A DNA stretch of 64,000 nucleotides from Eutypa lata (lineage: Eukaryota > Ascomycota > Sordariomycetes > Xylariales > Diatrypaceae), in the NCBI GenBank assembly GCA_022661535.1, contig JAKULF010000005.1, forward strand, positions 5,394,001-5,458,000, given 5' to 3'. Under the pieces are notes generated by a model. It did not search any database. It was not told where the DNA came from and saw only the letters and a list, made by a program, of their open reading frames with translations. Of this stretch, positions 1-10,861 are shown one piece after another (the stretch's first letter is position 1; every line of letters starts with the position of its first letter). Position numbers and translations under genes: made by a program.

Positions 1-1236
1 TACCGATACTGCTGTCTTTCACTACCCTGACTAGCCACCAATAACTGTTGCTATCATCGAGGAGCACCATTGTGTCGCCTTTGGTAGCATTGGCTTGACC
101 TTCGACAGTCGCGACAAATGTGTGGAGGGCGTAGACGAATTCGAAATCGATATCCTCTATGTCTTGTAAGCATTCACCGCCCCAGCCGGAGTCAATAAAT
201 CTAGGATCATCAGTGAAAAGAAAATCATTGTCATCATCATCTTCTGTAGAAGTGTCATAAGGGACCATCAACTCGTAGCTGTCATCGTTCTCGAATGCGG
301 ATTCGATCGGTAGCGATTCAGGAGATTGGGAAATACAGAAGTCTGCCAGCGCCAATTGGAGCCCAGAGTCTCGGTCGCCTTGTTGCTGCTTATGTTCTAT
401 AGTTCGTTCTACTGTCGCGGCTGATTGGGAAGTCCCGTCAATGGACTGTGCGCTTGGTTCCAAATCGCACTCTGATAGTAAATAATGATCTTCCATGTAT
501 TCAACGTAATCCTGTTGATAATCGTTGTCGTCTTGCGCGTTGGTCTCGTCTTCGTCGTAATAATCGTCGTCGTAATAACCGTCGTCATATCCAGTATACT
601 CACCAGAAAGATGATGATTACAGTTGGGGGTATCAACGGCAGCCTTGCTTGCCTGTCGACTAGAGAGTTGTAAAGGGAGGTACAAAGGAGGATCGACATA
701 TGGTGATGAGGATCCTGCCTCACTGGTACGCGGAGAAGTTGGTGTATCGCAACGGAAGGAAAGAGAACCGCGTAAGGAATCCACCCGGCGAGGCCAGGCG
801 GGCGGAAGGGTGTACCCACCATCTTCAATAGAAGGGGAACTTGATATTTTATCCATCATATCGTCATCGTCATCCATATCCTCGTCGCCTTCAGCACCCA
901 CATCCTCATCGTTAGAGGCATTGCTGGCAGCTCCTCCATTTTGCGCGATTGCGAGGGTGTCTTGTTGTTGCTGCTGTTGCTGCTGCATATTGCCGCCGTT
1001 AATGGAGTTCGCTATATCGGTGGCGAGGTCCTGGGCGTATTGCGAGAGATCGACAGAATCACCATTTGCCCACGATACCCTTGGGCTCCGACACTGCTCT
1101 CCGGCCCTGTCCTCTGCGACTTCACGGATAGTCTCCGCTTGGTGAGGTGCGACGGCTCCGTTGAGTGTCAGTGTCGGGGGAGGACGTTTGTGATCTTTAG
1201 CGGAAGGCGCGTCGTGATCTTGAAGATCAATTGTAT
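1..1236 (-). CDS. Tea4/Bud14-like SH3 polarity protein (partial)
   Basis: Open frame on the minus strand that runs off the left edge, so the C-terminus is missing. At about 2-142 it encodes an SH3 domain (reads YALHTFVATVEGQ, then LLDDSNSYWWLVRV), the form I associate with the fungal Tea4/Wsh3, Bud14 and TeaC group. These are cell-end proteins that recruit type 1 phosphatase and formin to growth sites. Upstream lie a very acidic Asp/Tyr-rich tract (about 490-600), a Gln run (about 962-985) and a motif RVSW (1070-1081) of the RVxF/W type that docks PP1. The frame is closed by a stop at 1292-1294 and has no suitable Met before it. I therefore infer an upstream first exon, with a possible acceptor just above 1236; the in-frame Met at 988 is the alternative start. 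Family assignment rests on SH3 recall and the PP1-like motif; the 5' end is unresolved. Confidence 0.7.
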
Positions 1237-1294
1237 CTAATTGGGGAACAGGGTGATGTCGGTTAGTTGTAGTTGTAATTGTAGTTGGCAGTTA

Positions 1295-4200
1295 AAGCAC
1301 AGGGGGAAATGAGGAATTGTTATGTCCCCAAACTTAATATGGAAAGTTAATGCATGCAGGTACATGTGGGAAAGTTTCAAAGGATCCGCGTGTCAGGCAG
1401 GGTTAGTCGAGGGAAGATGGGTCAAGTCAGTAGTAGCTAATGGATTGGATTTCTTCAACATACCAGCACGAATTATCTTGGGTCTTGTCATGTTGGCCGC
1501 TTGCCTCTCACTCGTTCTCTTGCTTATTTGGCCTTCTTCTCCCTTTAAGCGGCCGTCGGCGTAATTGGACACCAACATATACACGCATTTAGGGGTCTAC
1601 GAAAGTAATGTTGTACAGATGGAGATAAAATAGATGGGCCGTTCATTAGGTGGGTTAGGTTGGCTTAGCTTGGCCTCCTCCTTTCCCTGCCTTGCCTTCT
1701 TGTTCAGCGATTGGCGGGTCAAAATGGCGTTTTGACCTATCTTTCACCAAGGGGGGGTTGGGCAGACAGTGAGAGGCTAGCTATTTTTGGGTGTATAGAT
1801 ATCGTAAGTAAAGCGTTCTGGCACTGCACTGCTGGTACCTAAAGTGTTCTTACATACCTACACTACTAACATTTCCTTATTTGGCTGGTAATTAATTGAT
1901 TAGCTAGGGTTTTAACTTGAATGTGGGGTTTAAACCAGTTGAATATTAGAAAAGAATTCACGAACCCTGAGATAATTGATGTTAACTTCTTGATAACCTA
2001 AGAATGATCTTGTAGGTGAATGAACAGGATGTTCATTCATTAAACACTTTAATGTTGGAATATGCCGCAGGAAATCCTTATTGAATTCAACAAGGGCGCA
2101 AGCTGCAGGGCATGCATAAAGTAGACAGCAGACTGTATTTGGTGACACAGCTTGATAAAATGAAAATAAAAGAGGAGCCTCCAGGGAATAGGAGCAGGAA
2201 ATGGGAATGGAGCCCGGTTTGAATCTAGTTATTTAGAGCTCTAGTTAAGTAGTCCCGGCTTTGGGTTCTGAAACACCTTTACACACTCCGCATTAGTTTA
2301 TTCTCAGTTCTTTGCAGGATTTGGAAGGGCTTATTTTCCAAATAGATAACTACGCCGATAAGGATGTTTCCATGTTCTTGTTTTGCATGGCGCTAGCCTG
2401 CCATTCTGCTTAGAGGATGCATCACATATGCCTAGGGTGATCCGACCTTTAAGATCTCACAGCTAAGAGCCACATCAATGCTGGGCTAGGTATGTGTACT
2501 ATTCATGCATATAGCAATATTCTTTTATTTTCCTAGTTATATCTTAATAACAACATGCCCTGCAAGATCACCAGAAGTGCAGAGCATTCAATAGACGATC
2601 CGGTGTTTTCCTGTTAAAATATGCACATGTACCTAGTTGAAAGATACAACTACATACCTACAGGTAATAGTAGCATTATCAGTGTCTACATGTCATAACA
2701 CGGTCTTGGTCAATATAATACGCTCTTAAGAAATAGTTTTCGTTTGTGCAAAATACCAAATCAAATATAAGATGTAATGTTTAAGATAAGGTGTAACTAT
2801 AGGATCAATATTTACGCAAAACCTTGCATTCTAGGCTACTGCTACTTGTTTAACCATATCAATAACATAAGAAATGGTTATTCCGAATACAAAATATGCC
2901 AAGAAAAGTACTTTTTTCTATACTTTTATACATAAGCGACCTGGCGACTTGGGTTCCTCCCCCGCAACTTTTCTGGATCAAGCTGCAGTTCCATAGCAGC
3001 CTCACCTGATAGGTTTCTACCTGACATCACGTGCTTACTTCCCAAAAGTCATGGCGCTTCTCCTATCTACACTTACCGAGAAGCCATCTTAATCAACCGT
3101 TATTCACTACTTAGGAAGAATTCTAGAAGTATGCCTCCAAACCGGGATCATAGGCAATTTCTCGATCGTTCCTGCGCTAGAGCCAGATGATCTGGGGGGT
3201 TGCGGGAGCTCCCGAGTTGGGGGTTAAGTGAATATGCACTGTACAGATGGGTGCAATATTCGCTCATAACACAGTGTTGTCTGCTTACCATCTCACCGCT
3301 ATCTTCAGCTTCTACAGTAATTACCTCGTTATACCTAGGTACCTTGGTAGTTAGTTTTCTTCCATGCAGCCATGCAGGTATGCAGTCGTCTTGAAAGATT
3401 TAAGCAGAGGCCAGTTGCATTTAATCTTTACTTTCACATGAATCTTCACGGTGTCTCTTACACTGATACTATGACAATGCCCCTCGTCGAAGAACCCTAT
3501 ATAATAAGTCAGGAGAGTGTTACAGAGTACTTAATTGAAGGTATATTTCATGTATTATGTTATTGACCAACTGCTCTTTACGCTCTTTTGACGGGTAAAA
3601 AAAAACCCACGAGGATCTAGCTGGTAGGAGTTAGGCATAGAGCCTCTTAGCAAAGGGCAAATGAATAGATACAATCTCCTTGCTTAGGGATAACGATTAT
3701 TCCTGTTAACCTAAAAGTAACAAGTAGTACAAAATGAACAAGGGGTTCGTGTTATTGGTTTCCTGTGGTGACTTGTTAAAGCGAAGACAGCACTGGATTA
3801 ATCAAATATCAAGACTTAAACCCCTGGAGTCATTACAAGGTGAAGGTAGAAAGGGGTCGTGTAGTCACGACACGCATCTCAAGTGCATGTCAATTTTATA
3901 CAATGCTAGCAGTGCAACGAGGGTCCCGAGGTCTACTGAAGATATATGACTTGCAGGACCGCTGCCACTTCCAGCCTCCAGCATGACGTAAGTATCCTGC
4001 TCTACATGAGGGCTTATCTAGATAACCCTCTACTCGAGGGGAATCACAGAGTGGATGATGCATACGTGTTGACTAGTCTTCATTAGGGGACGTGATAGGG
4101 AATGTGTGAACGACGATAGTGACACTGTGGCTTCTAGAAGACATCACCAGGTGGTATGTGGAAGAGGAAACTTGGCTTGTCTAGCTAGGTAGAGCAGTTG

Positions 4201-5104
4201 CCTTGGGTAATGATCACGTAGCACTGTCCCATAGGACATTCGTAAACGACGCCATCACAAACTACCAAAATATTAGTACCCGGGTGTAGACTAGCCATCC
4301 AAGTGATCTATGGTAAACTTCAAGGCTAAAGCCCCTGATGGACTGTAAATATAATATGCAACCATGGGTTAGGAGTTCTAAATAGGCCGGAGTCACGTTA
4401 GATATCTATACTGACGACGACAATATCCTTTTCCCCGAGAGGGCCGTTGAGGCTGATGCAAAAAGAACAAGGTGTTATTAAGTAGGTATCCAGTTGTGTG
4501 CCAAGTTGTTGTAAGCTTAGTTGTGTATAGAGGCATCTTCAACCATGCTAAATCTTTGCAAGGACATACTTCACGGGCGTTAATTCAAGGCTTGTCGAAA
4601 TAGCAGCAGCAACCTTCGCAACATATTGATTTAAGCTACTATCATCATATAGACGATTATCTCTGTGCTCCCCTACAAGTGGCCAAGCGAGGAACACAGT
4701 AAATGTTTGAGGATCGGAGATATAACTAGGAAATACTGTGTATCTTGTATCCTTATATGGCGAATAGGGGGTTTGTTGAAGAAAGTTAATAAATATAGAA
4801 CATATTACAATTTAGGTCCTCTTCCTTGATGGTACTTCCTAAAGGTCGTGTTGCGGCCGTCAACCCAATATTTGAATAAGTTCAGCCGGGAAGAATGCCA
4901 GGAGTCAATGATATCTTACACGAAAATGTCTAGTCGCGGATTGGTAACACGCTTAACACGACCTGAAGAAGAGGGAATGAACTCAGATTTCATTCCTAAA
5001 AGACAGCAACGAGGTGTCCAGAAACACCACGAGACCTTCAACACTTCTGCGTTTCTCATATTCTCCCAAGCTACCTACAGCGTTCGAGAGAGGAGACACA
5101 GGGA
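1295..5104. other. gene-poor AT-rich intergenic region
   Basis: About 3.8 kb between the SH3 gene and the DUF1330-like gene. Only short open frames (60-80 codons) without recognisable domains or splice-consistent extensions are present. The DNA is AT-rich with scattered TACCTAGGTA-type palindromic words and no clear repeat structure. I see no tRNA and no transposase relic I can name. Confidence 0.5.
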
Positions 5105-5935
5105 TCACAACTTCTCCCTGATCGCCTGGTCAGCGACGATCTCCCCACGATCGTCGACCTCCATCACACACAGGATGAAGGTGTCCCTGAGCGCGCCGAG
5201 TCTATACTTGCGGTTGACGTCCTGGTAGTCCGCGCTCGCGGCCATAGCCGCGAAGTGGCGCACGCTGGGGTAGTGGACGAAGGCGACCTCGTCCCAGCCC
5301 TCGTCCCAGCCGTCATCGCGGGCCTGCTCGCCGACGACCTTGCCGACGAGCTTGACCTTGGCGCCGTGCCGCGCGCCCACCTTGGCCTTGAACTCGGCGC
5401 CGTACCGCTTGTACTGGTCCTCCTTGCCCTCGTGGAAGGAGAGCAGGTTCAGCATGGAGACGGGGCGGTCCCGGAGCCGCGCCGGCAGCGAAGACGCGAT
5501 CCACTCCTTCAGCTCGGCCGACATCTCGAGGTTCTGCGACGACGACGACGACGGCGCGACCTCGGGCGGCGCGGGGGGTGCGACCGACTGCGGCCCCGGG
5601 TGCAGGAGTTCCGCGTTGTCCGTCGAGTACCACAGGAGAGCCCGGGACGACACCCCGCACGATGCGCTCCACTCGGCGAGGATCTGGGCGCGCGCGTCCG
5701 GCGGGATTCGAGTGGGGGAAGAGGTGGTGACTTCCGCGTCGAGGACGAGGAGCATATCCCAGCGGATGTTCCGCCCGAGAAGATGCCCCGCCGAGAGGTG
5801 CGAGGGCATAATCATCCACCGGAGCACGACGGCCTGGACGATGGGCTTGATGCCATTTCTGTGGAGCTCGCGGAGAAAGGATTGGACTGTATACCCCGGC
5901 TTCAGAGCGATGAGGTGGAGATTGATTACGACCAT
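5105..5935 (-). CDS. DUF1330-like dimeric alpha/beta-barrel protein
   Basis: Single-exon gene of 276 codons with ATG at 5935. The second half (residues about 155-265) has the pattern of the DUF1330 ferredoxin-like barrel: a strand reading SMLNLLSFHEGK, a Y..Y.....F helix, then a strand with WDEVAFVHYPS, a helix with F..M..S.DY, and a closing strand RDTFILCVMEV. The first half also looks barrel-like (a LHLIALKPG strand followed by a helix), so the protein may be a tandem pseudo-dimer. A Pro/Ser linker lies near residues 115-130. There is no signal peptide or membrane segment, so it is probably cytosolic. Enzymatic role is unknown; relatives are implicated in small-molecule handling. The gene is strongly GC-rich within AT-rich flanks and stands alone. 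Confidence 0.7.
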   Translation of the reverse strand: MVVINLHLIALKPGYTVQSFLRELHRNGIKPIVQAVVLRWMIMPSHLSAGHLLGRNIRWDMLLVLDAEVTTSSPTRIPPDARAQILAEWSASCGVSSRALLWYSTDNAELLHPGPQSVAPPAPPEVAPSSSSSQNLEMSAELKEWIASSLPARLRDRPVSMLNLLSFHEGKEDQYKRYGAEFKAKVGARHGAKVKLVGKVVGEQARDDGWDEGWDEVAFVHYPSVRHFAAMAASADYQDVNRKYRLGALRDTFILCVMEVDDRGEIVADQAIREKL

Positions 5936-7977
5936 GTTGGATGGCGTCCTCTTTCAGTTATGTGGATGCAGCATTATTGTTAGAAACCGGATAGATGCAT
6001 ACACATGTTGTATACAGAACCCTTGGTCGATGTTCGTTACATCTCTCTACCTTGTCTGGCAGTCTGGTAGAGGTTAGGTTTCAATAGGCATGGAGATGGA
6101 TGGATGTCTCCAAAACCCACTACCGAGAGCGGGCCGGAAGTACCCGAGGCATTACCAAAATCTCGATGCTAATCTCTACTGATACAGGTAGCAGGTAGCT
6201 ACCCATGTGTTTCAGCATAACGTTCATTCAACGGCTACCTACTTAGTTAATGCTGATTTTTCTTTCTGTCTCTATTGAGTCAAAACCCCTTATTAAGACA
6301 CTTGGATGACCTGCATATATCATAGATACTATAACTCTACTATTGGGGGAATGAATCTCCGGCGTGGGTATTGGTTTGATATCTTCTGCTTATGCCCAGC
6401 TTGTCCGCGGCGGTTCCGATGAAAAATGGTGTTGCATTTGGAGAAGGCTGGCCGGTTTGGGGGAACATTCATATCCAAATCTGGATATTGGACCCCAAAC
6501 AGAGTGGCGACAGTCCACGAAAGAGCGTTTTCAATTATCAATCAGGTTTGGAGAGAAAGTGGCCACTGTAACTACAGGTCACGCGGTGAGAATAATGTGA
6601 TGGATTGATTGATTTGCTATTGTCGTGACTATATCTTCTTTACCACTGGTTGAAGAGGTAGGTTATCTATAAAGGCGGTATATCTAATGCGGATAAAAAG
6701 GCAGCATTGGTCGTGTAGTACGAAGGAGTAACAGGCGGTCAAGTCTTGCCTGTTTGAACTAACTACTTATAAAACGTTTTTGGATGGAGTGTTTTGACTA
6801 TCGGTATAGTTTAAGGAACCAGTAAATTGAGATAACCTTTGCATTCTGATGGCTACTTAGTGTACAATACATAATAAGAAGAGTTACCCCCCTACTGCAT
6901 AGCATCTTATGATGCTGGTGAAGCCATACAAACTCCCGCATCGGAGCTAAAAGAGTTGAGATGACGTGGATTTCTACTAGACCTAGGTAATTGTCCTATC
7001 CGATCGAATCTATCCGTGCTATCTGGATTCCGTATAACGTAAAGATAAACTGATATCTATTTATACGTATGTAGTAGAGTTGTTCCTTCGTCGCAAGTGC
7101 CTTCCACATCAATACTTGGTAAGGTTAGTTAAAACCGGCGATATAGTACTGAGGGTCTGTCCTGTCCGGTCCGCCTGTACACTCATGGCCAATCAACCAG
7201 TCAGCCTGACTTCTTGAGACGAAGCGTGGGACCTGGAGCATATGTAAGGCGCCGCTATGTGGCTCGTGTAGGGTGTCTCTTCGTCGATCGCAGCCTTATC
7301 GGGCTAATGGTAAAGAACGCAAAGGCAAGACAGTGGCCAGAGCTGTCGACCGAAGAAGGGTCCAGAAAAATTCTGCCAAGTCTGCCTGTCTGCGCCATCG
7401 GAAAGGCAGGTACATACGCCTGGGCCCCGGTAGCCGGCAGACTCGGGTGGCAGATGGAAGGGTCGCATACTTCGTACTTCGTACATAGTTCCTACACCCA
7501 ATGCAAGAGCCGGGATTTTACACTACTGTGTTAGCATGCCTCCAACCTGATGGGACTGGCGTTGGATCTAATTCGCGCTGGTAGAAACTGTCTCTCGGCG
7601 AAATCGAAATAGCGTGACGTCGTCCCACCGGGTCTGGAGACGAGAGATCTTGACCCCCGGCGACCCCGCGCTTATAGTCATGGGTGGTGTGCTAAGTAAT
7701 AACGAATCAAGGCCGATTTGACATTGGCCATAGTCCGGTCCACTATGCGGCGATTCAAGTGTCTACTAAATAAGTACCGTAGTAAGGATGGGACAACCTG
7801 GAGTCCGTCCCCTTTTAGTATTGTCTGTTAATATCTTTATGTTCATTGGGGATCTGGTTTTTTTCCTTTCTGTTGTTTAATAAATATCATTTTCAGGTCC
7901 CGAATCAAATAGTCAACACCTGCTAGTACTAAGCATCAACCCCTATCACTCTTTAAAAAAGGCTCACAAAACCAACG
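5936..7977. other. intergenic, no supported gene
   Basis: Two kilobases with only short overlapping open frames. The longest, near 7214-7534, has two competing frames and no recognisable domain. The last 100 bp before 7978 (pyrimidine-rich, then TTTAAAAAAGG) looks like the promoter and leader of the next gene. Confidence 0.45.
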
Positions 7978-8520
7978 ATGGCTTTCGGGAAATGGAGACT
8001 CAGCCGGAGCCGGAAGGGTTCCAACAGTTCTGCCGAAAATGATACAAGTACCAATGGTACAACAACGCCGGTCGAGAGCGAAGGGCAAAGCGTCACAAAG
8101 CCCCGGTCACATGAACCCAGTCAATCTAGCATCTTACGAACTCTCACGGGGAGCCTCAAACCACAACGACAACCACAGCGACCAAGGAAGTTGACCGAGA
8201 AGGATCAAGAGTACGCTCGTCTTCATAAGCCATTTTCGAAGCAGAACCTCGAACATCAGAAAATATTGAATGCTTTTGAATGGAACTTTGGCGCGAGCAG
8301 GACAAATCAAAGGGCTCTCAGCATCTGCAGTGGCATCAGTCCATGCACATCCAGACAAGGAAGCGTCGACCACGATCATCTCTTCCCCCCGTCGAGTCGA
8401 ACAGATACAAGGCCTCGCGTTAGCAGCGACCTGGCCTACGAGGTTACACTGGACCGATTGAAGATCCTAGGCAAAGGGTCCGAGAAAGGAAGAGTAGCAC
8501 AACTCGAAGCGGTGTATTGA
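7978..8520 (+). CDS. small basic Ser-rich protein, unknown function
   Basis: Uninterrupted 180-codon frame starting ATG GCT TTC GGG. The leader matches fungal translation context (CCAACGATG). The N-terminus is basic and Ser-rich (KWRLSRSRKG), the middle has PQRQPQRPRKL, and the core reads EYARLHKPFSKQNLEHQKILNAFEW. I recognise that core as the kind of conserved block found in uncharacterised Sordariomycete proteins, which supports a real gene. The C-terminal half is Ser/Arg-rich and probably disordered, with ISGISPCTSR-like low-complexity character. No signal peptide, membrane segment or catalytic motif is visible. Role not known. Confidence 0.6.
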   Translation: MAFGKWRLSRSRKGSNSSAENDTSTNGTTTPVESEGQSVTKPRSHEPSQSSILRTLTGSLKPQRQPQRPRKLTEKDQEYARLHKPFSKQNLEHQKILNAFEWNFGASRTNQRALSICSGISPCTSRQGSVDHDHLFPPSSRTDTRPRVSSDLAYEVTLDRLKILGKGSEKGRVAQLEAVY

Positions 8521-9503
8521 GTGCGGCTCGACCCATACGACTAAAAAAACGATACCACGAATCATGTTTTCCGGAGTTGTTGGCTAGACAAATAATTGGC
8601 GTTCGGGACAGGAAGACGAATAGATATTCGATATATACTTGCTAGACATTCAGGGGCGTATTGGCATTTGGTCTTGCATCGACAGAGATGCAGATGATGG
8701 ACTTCGGGCAACCGAGAATGAAAAGGATAATCATCGCTTGCTTTGAACAAGCTGTATGAATTGTATTTTGTAGCCTCAGAATTTTCAGTGTGTGATTGTT
8801 TGATACTCATCGGAAGTATCCTCATGAACTGTGTAATATTCTCATCATAGGCAGTATCCGAACTTGGATAAGAAATGGAACACATGTCATCACAATAATA
8901 AGCAGGAAGTGACTCTTATATCGCGAGGGCTCTTGTGTAGACTGCCCGATTCTACTTGCGAGTACTATAACTTGAGTGCATTTGTGACTGTCGTAGGTTC
9001 ACGAAAGAGCCAAGTTCTCCTTACATGTAGGCTGGAAGCCGAGACGCTTTAGATATTGTCTATGATGGCGATGCCATATTGAAATATGAGATTATGGTTG
9101 AAATACCATGACGAAATTAATTATACGTCTATAATGGTTGTTTGCTGTTCTGTTGTATACTCGGGTTTGTAAGATTAAAACTGGTGTAGATATGAAGTCG
9201 GTCGATCTGCTAGAAAAGAAAGAAAAACTCAGTTGACCAGAGCATTGGATGGAGAGAGAGTTTGTCACGTGCACAGACCAACCCACGTCGCACAGGATTG
9301 CTTGCTTGCTAAGTCACGTGGCTTAAAATTTTGGTGCACGCCCCAAAGGGCCCCTCCCAATTCCTTCCCTCCCTCTGCCCTAATTAAGCGAACCTTAGAA
9401 AAAACGGTTCCGCCTGCATCTTCTTTTCCTACAACAGAACCTCGCGATAACTACGATCGACCGACAACTCAAGGCAACAATTTGACAAGACAAGTTGCCC
9501 ATC
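8521..9503. other. intergenic: promoter and leader of RPS18
   Basis: No supported gene. The right part is the promoter and leader of the ribosomal protein gene; it holds two CACGTG sites (entered separately) and a pyrimidine-rich stretch just before the leader. Confidence 0.5.
9266..9320. promoter_or_regulatory. paired TCACGTG sites upstream of RPS18
   Basis: Two identical TCACGTG motifs (CACGTG at 9266-9271 and 9315-9320) lie 49 bp apart, about 185-240 bp before the ribosomal protein start codon. CACGTG is the core of bHLH (Cbf1-type) sites. A role in transcription of the ribosomal gene is inferred from position and duplication only. Confidence 0.4.
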
Positions 9504-10260
9504 ATGTCGCTCGTCTCAGGAGAGAAGTCGAACTTTCAGTTCGTAAGTAAACCCACATATCCCTCCCATCATTGCCATTGTTGTTATAGGCATCTGCTCC
9601 TCGATCCTGCCGAAGCTCGAATCTGCAATCGACCTAGGCATAGCTTTTTACACAATGTCCAAACTTTCTCAGGAATTACTAGTAGCTGACGAGTGATTTA
9701 TAGATCTTGCGTCTCCTCAACACCAACGTCCGTGGTGAGGAGAAGGTTATGTACGCCTTGACCCGAATCAAGGGTGTTGGTCGCCGATATTCCAACTTGG
9801 TCTGCAAGAAGGCCGATGTCGATTTGAACAAGCGGTACGATATCTGTCTATGGGAACTGAGAAATCGAAACGGGAAACTAACATTGAATCGATAGTGCCG
9901 GTGAGCTCACTTCGGAAGAGCTCGAGCGAATTGTCACCATCATCCAGAACCCTACCCAATACAAGATCCCTGCCTGTATGTTCAAAATCACCATTGGCTC
10001 TGAATCCGACGTAGCAATAATTATCCTAACAATGAACAGGGTTCCTGAACAGACAGCGCGATATCGTCGATGGCAAGAACTCGCAGGTCCTGGCGAACGG
10101 TGTCGACTCGAAGCTGCGTGACGATTTGGAGCGCCTGAAGAAGATCCGCGCTCACCGTGGTCTCCGACACTACTGGGGCCTGCGTGTCCGTGGTCAGCAC
10201 ACCAAGACGACTGGTCGTCGCGGCCGGACTGTCGGTGTCTCCAAGAAGAAGGGTGGTTAA
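9504..10260 (+). CDS. rps18: 40S ribosomal protein S18 (uS13)
   Basis: Spliced model of four exons: 9504-9542, 9704-9834, 9896-9975 and 10040-10260, giving 156 residues, the usual eukaryotic length. The protein starts [12 protein letters not shown] and continues through [18 protein letters not shown] and [15 protein letters not shown] to [16 protein letters not shown], the uS13 signature, ending KKKGG. uS13 sits in the head of the small subunit and contacts the P-site tRNA and the large-subunit bridge. All introns have GTAAGT/GTACGA/GTATGT donors and TAG/CAG acceptors, with phases 0, 2 and 1. The first intron comes only 13 codons into the gene. It faces the SDO1 gene tail to tail, putting two ribosome genes side by side. 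Confidence 0.96.
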
Positions 10261-10861
10261 AAAAGTTGCTGGACGGGGTGGTTTCATTGGTTCAGACCAT
10301 TCATCATCTCTGTGGATGGTTAGGCGTGAAGGCTGGACTGAAATTACTGCATCATCGACATACATATTTGTCGTCTGCTTTACGAAAGGGGTATTGGTCA
10401 TCGGATAGGGCCAATCATGGATGTACTCTAGTAAAACAAAAATACAGAGGCATCTATTTCATGAACACATCAAACATGTCGATGGGCTATGCGGGCTTTC
10501 GTGATTCCCGTCTCTATAATGGCAAATGCAGAACTGAACCTTGATGAGTAACTTCTCTACTGTGTCTATGGTTTAAAGGACCAAAAGACTCGCGTTTGTG
10601 TTCCGCAATTATAAAACCAACACTAGGCGCACTGGGAGGTCTGGGAGGTCTTGCTTCCATCTAAAGTGAATGATAGAAAAGTAATATCTAGAGACGAGTA
10701 ACCCCACAACGCCTAATACAGCATCCAACTTAAGACCATCCACAAAACACGTATTTTCTCTAAACCGTTATCTATGCTACCTAGGTATCATGAAGAATCG
10801 TGAATCATAAAACCGCCAAGACATGCTTCCATAAAAACAGGAAGATATATATTTGGGTATC
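10261..10861. other. convergent 3' intergenic region
   Basis: Space between the stop codons of the ribosomal protein gene and the SDO1 gene. It presumably holds both 3' untranslated regions. No further gene or repeat seen. Confidence 0.5.

Noticed and set aside
1322..1564. 80-codon frame with one hydrophobic segment
   Set aside because: Isolated, no leader context, and overlaps a frame of equal quality on the other strand.
3675..3712. TAGGGATAAC word resembling a homing-endonuclease site
   Set aside because: Only ten bases match and no endonuclease gene is near; chance is sufficient.
5255..6077. Long plus-strand frames opposite the DUF1330-like gene
   Set aside because: They are by-products of the GC-rich codon bias of the minus-strand gene; the products are Arg/Ala-rich without domains.
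7214..7534. Two overlapping plus-strand frames of 71-106 codons
   Set aside because: Compete with each other and show no domain or conservation I recognise.
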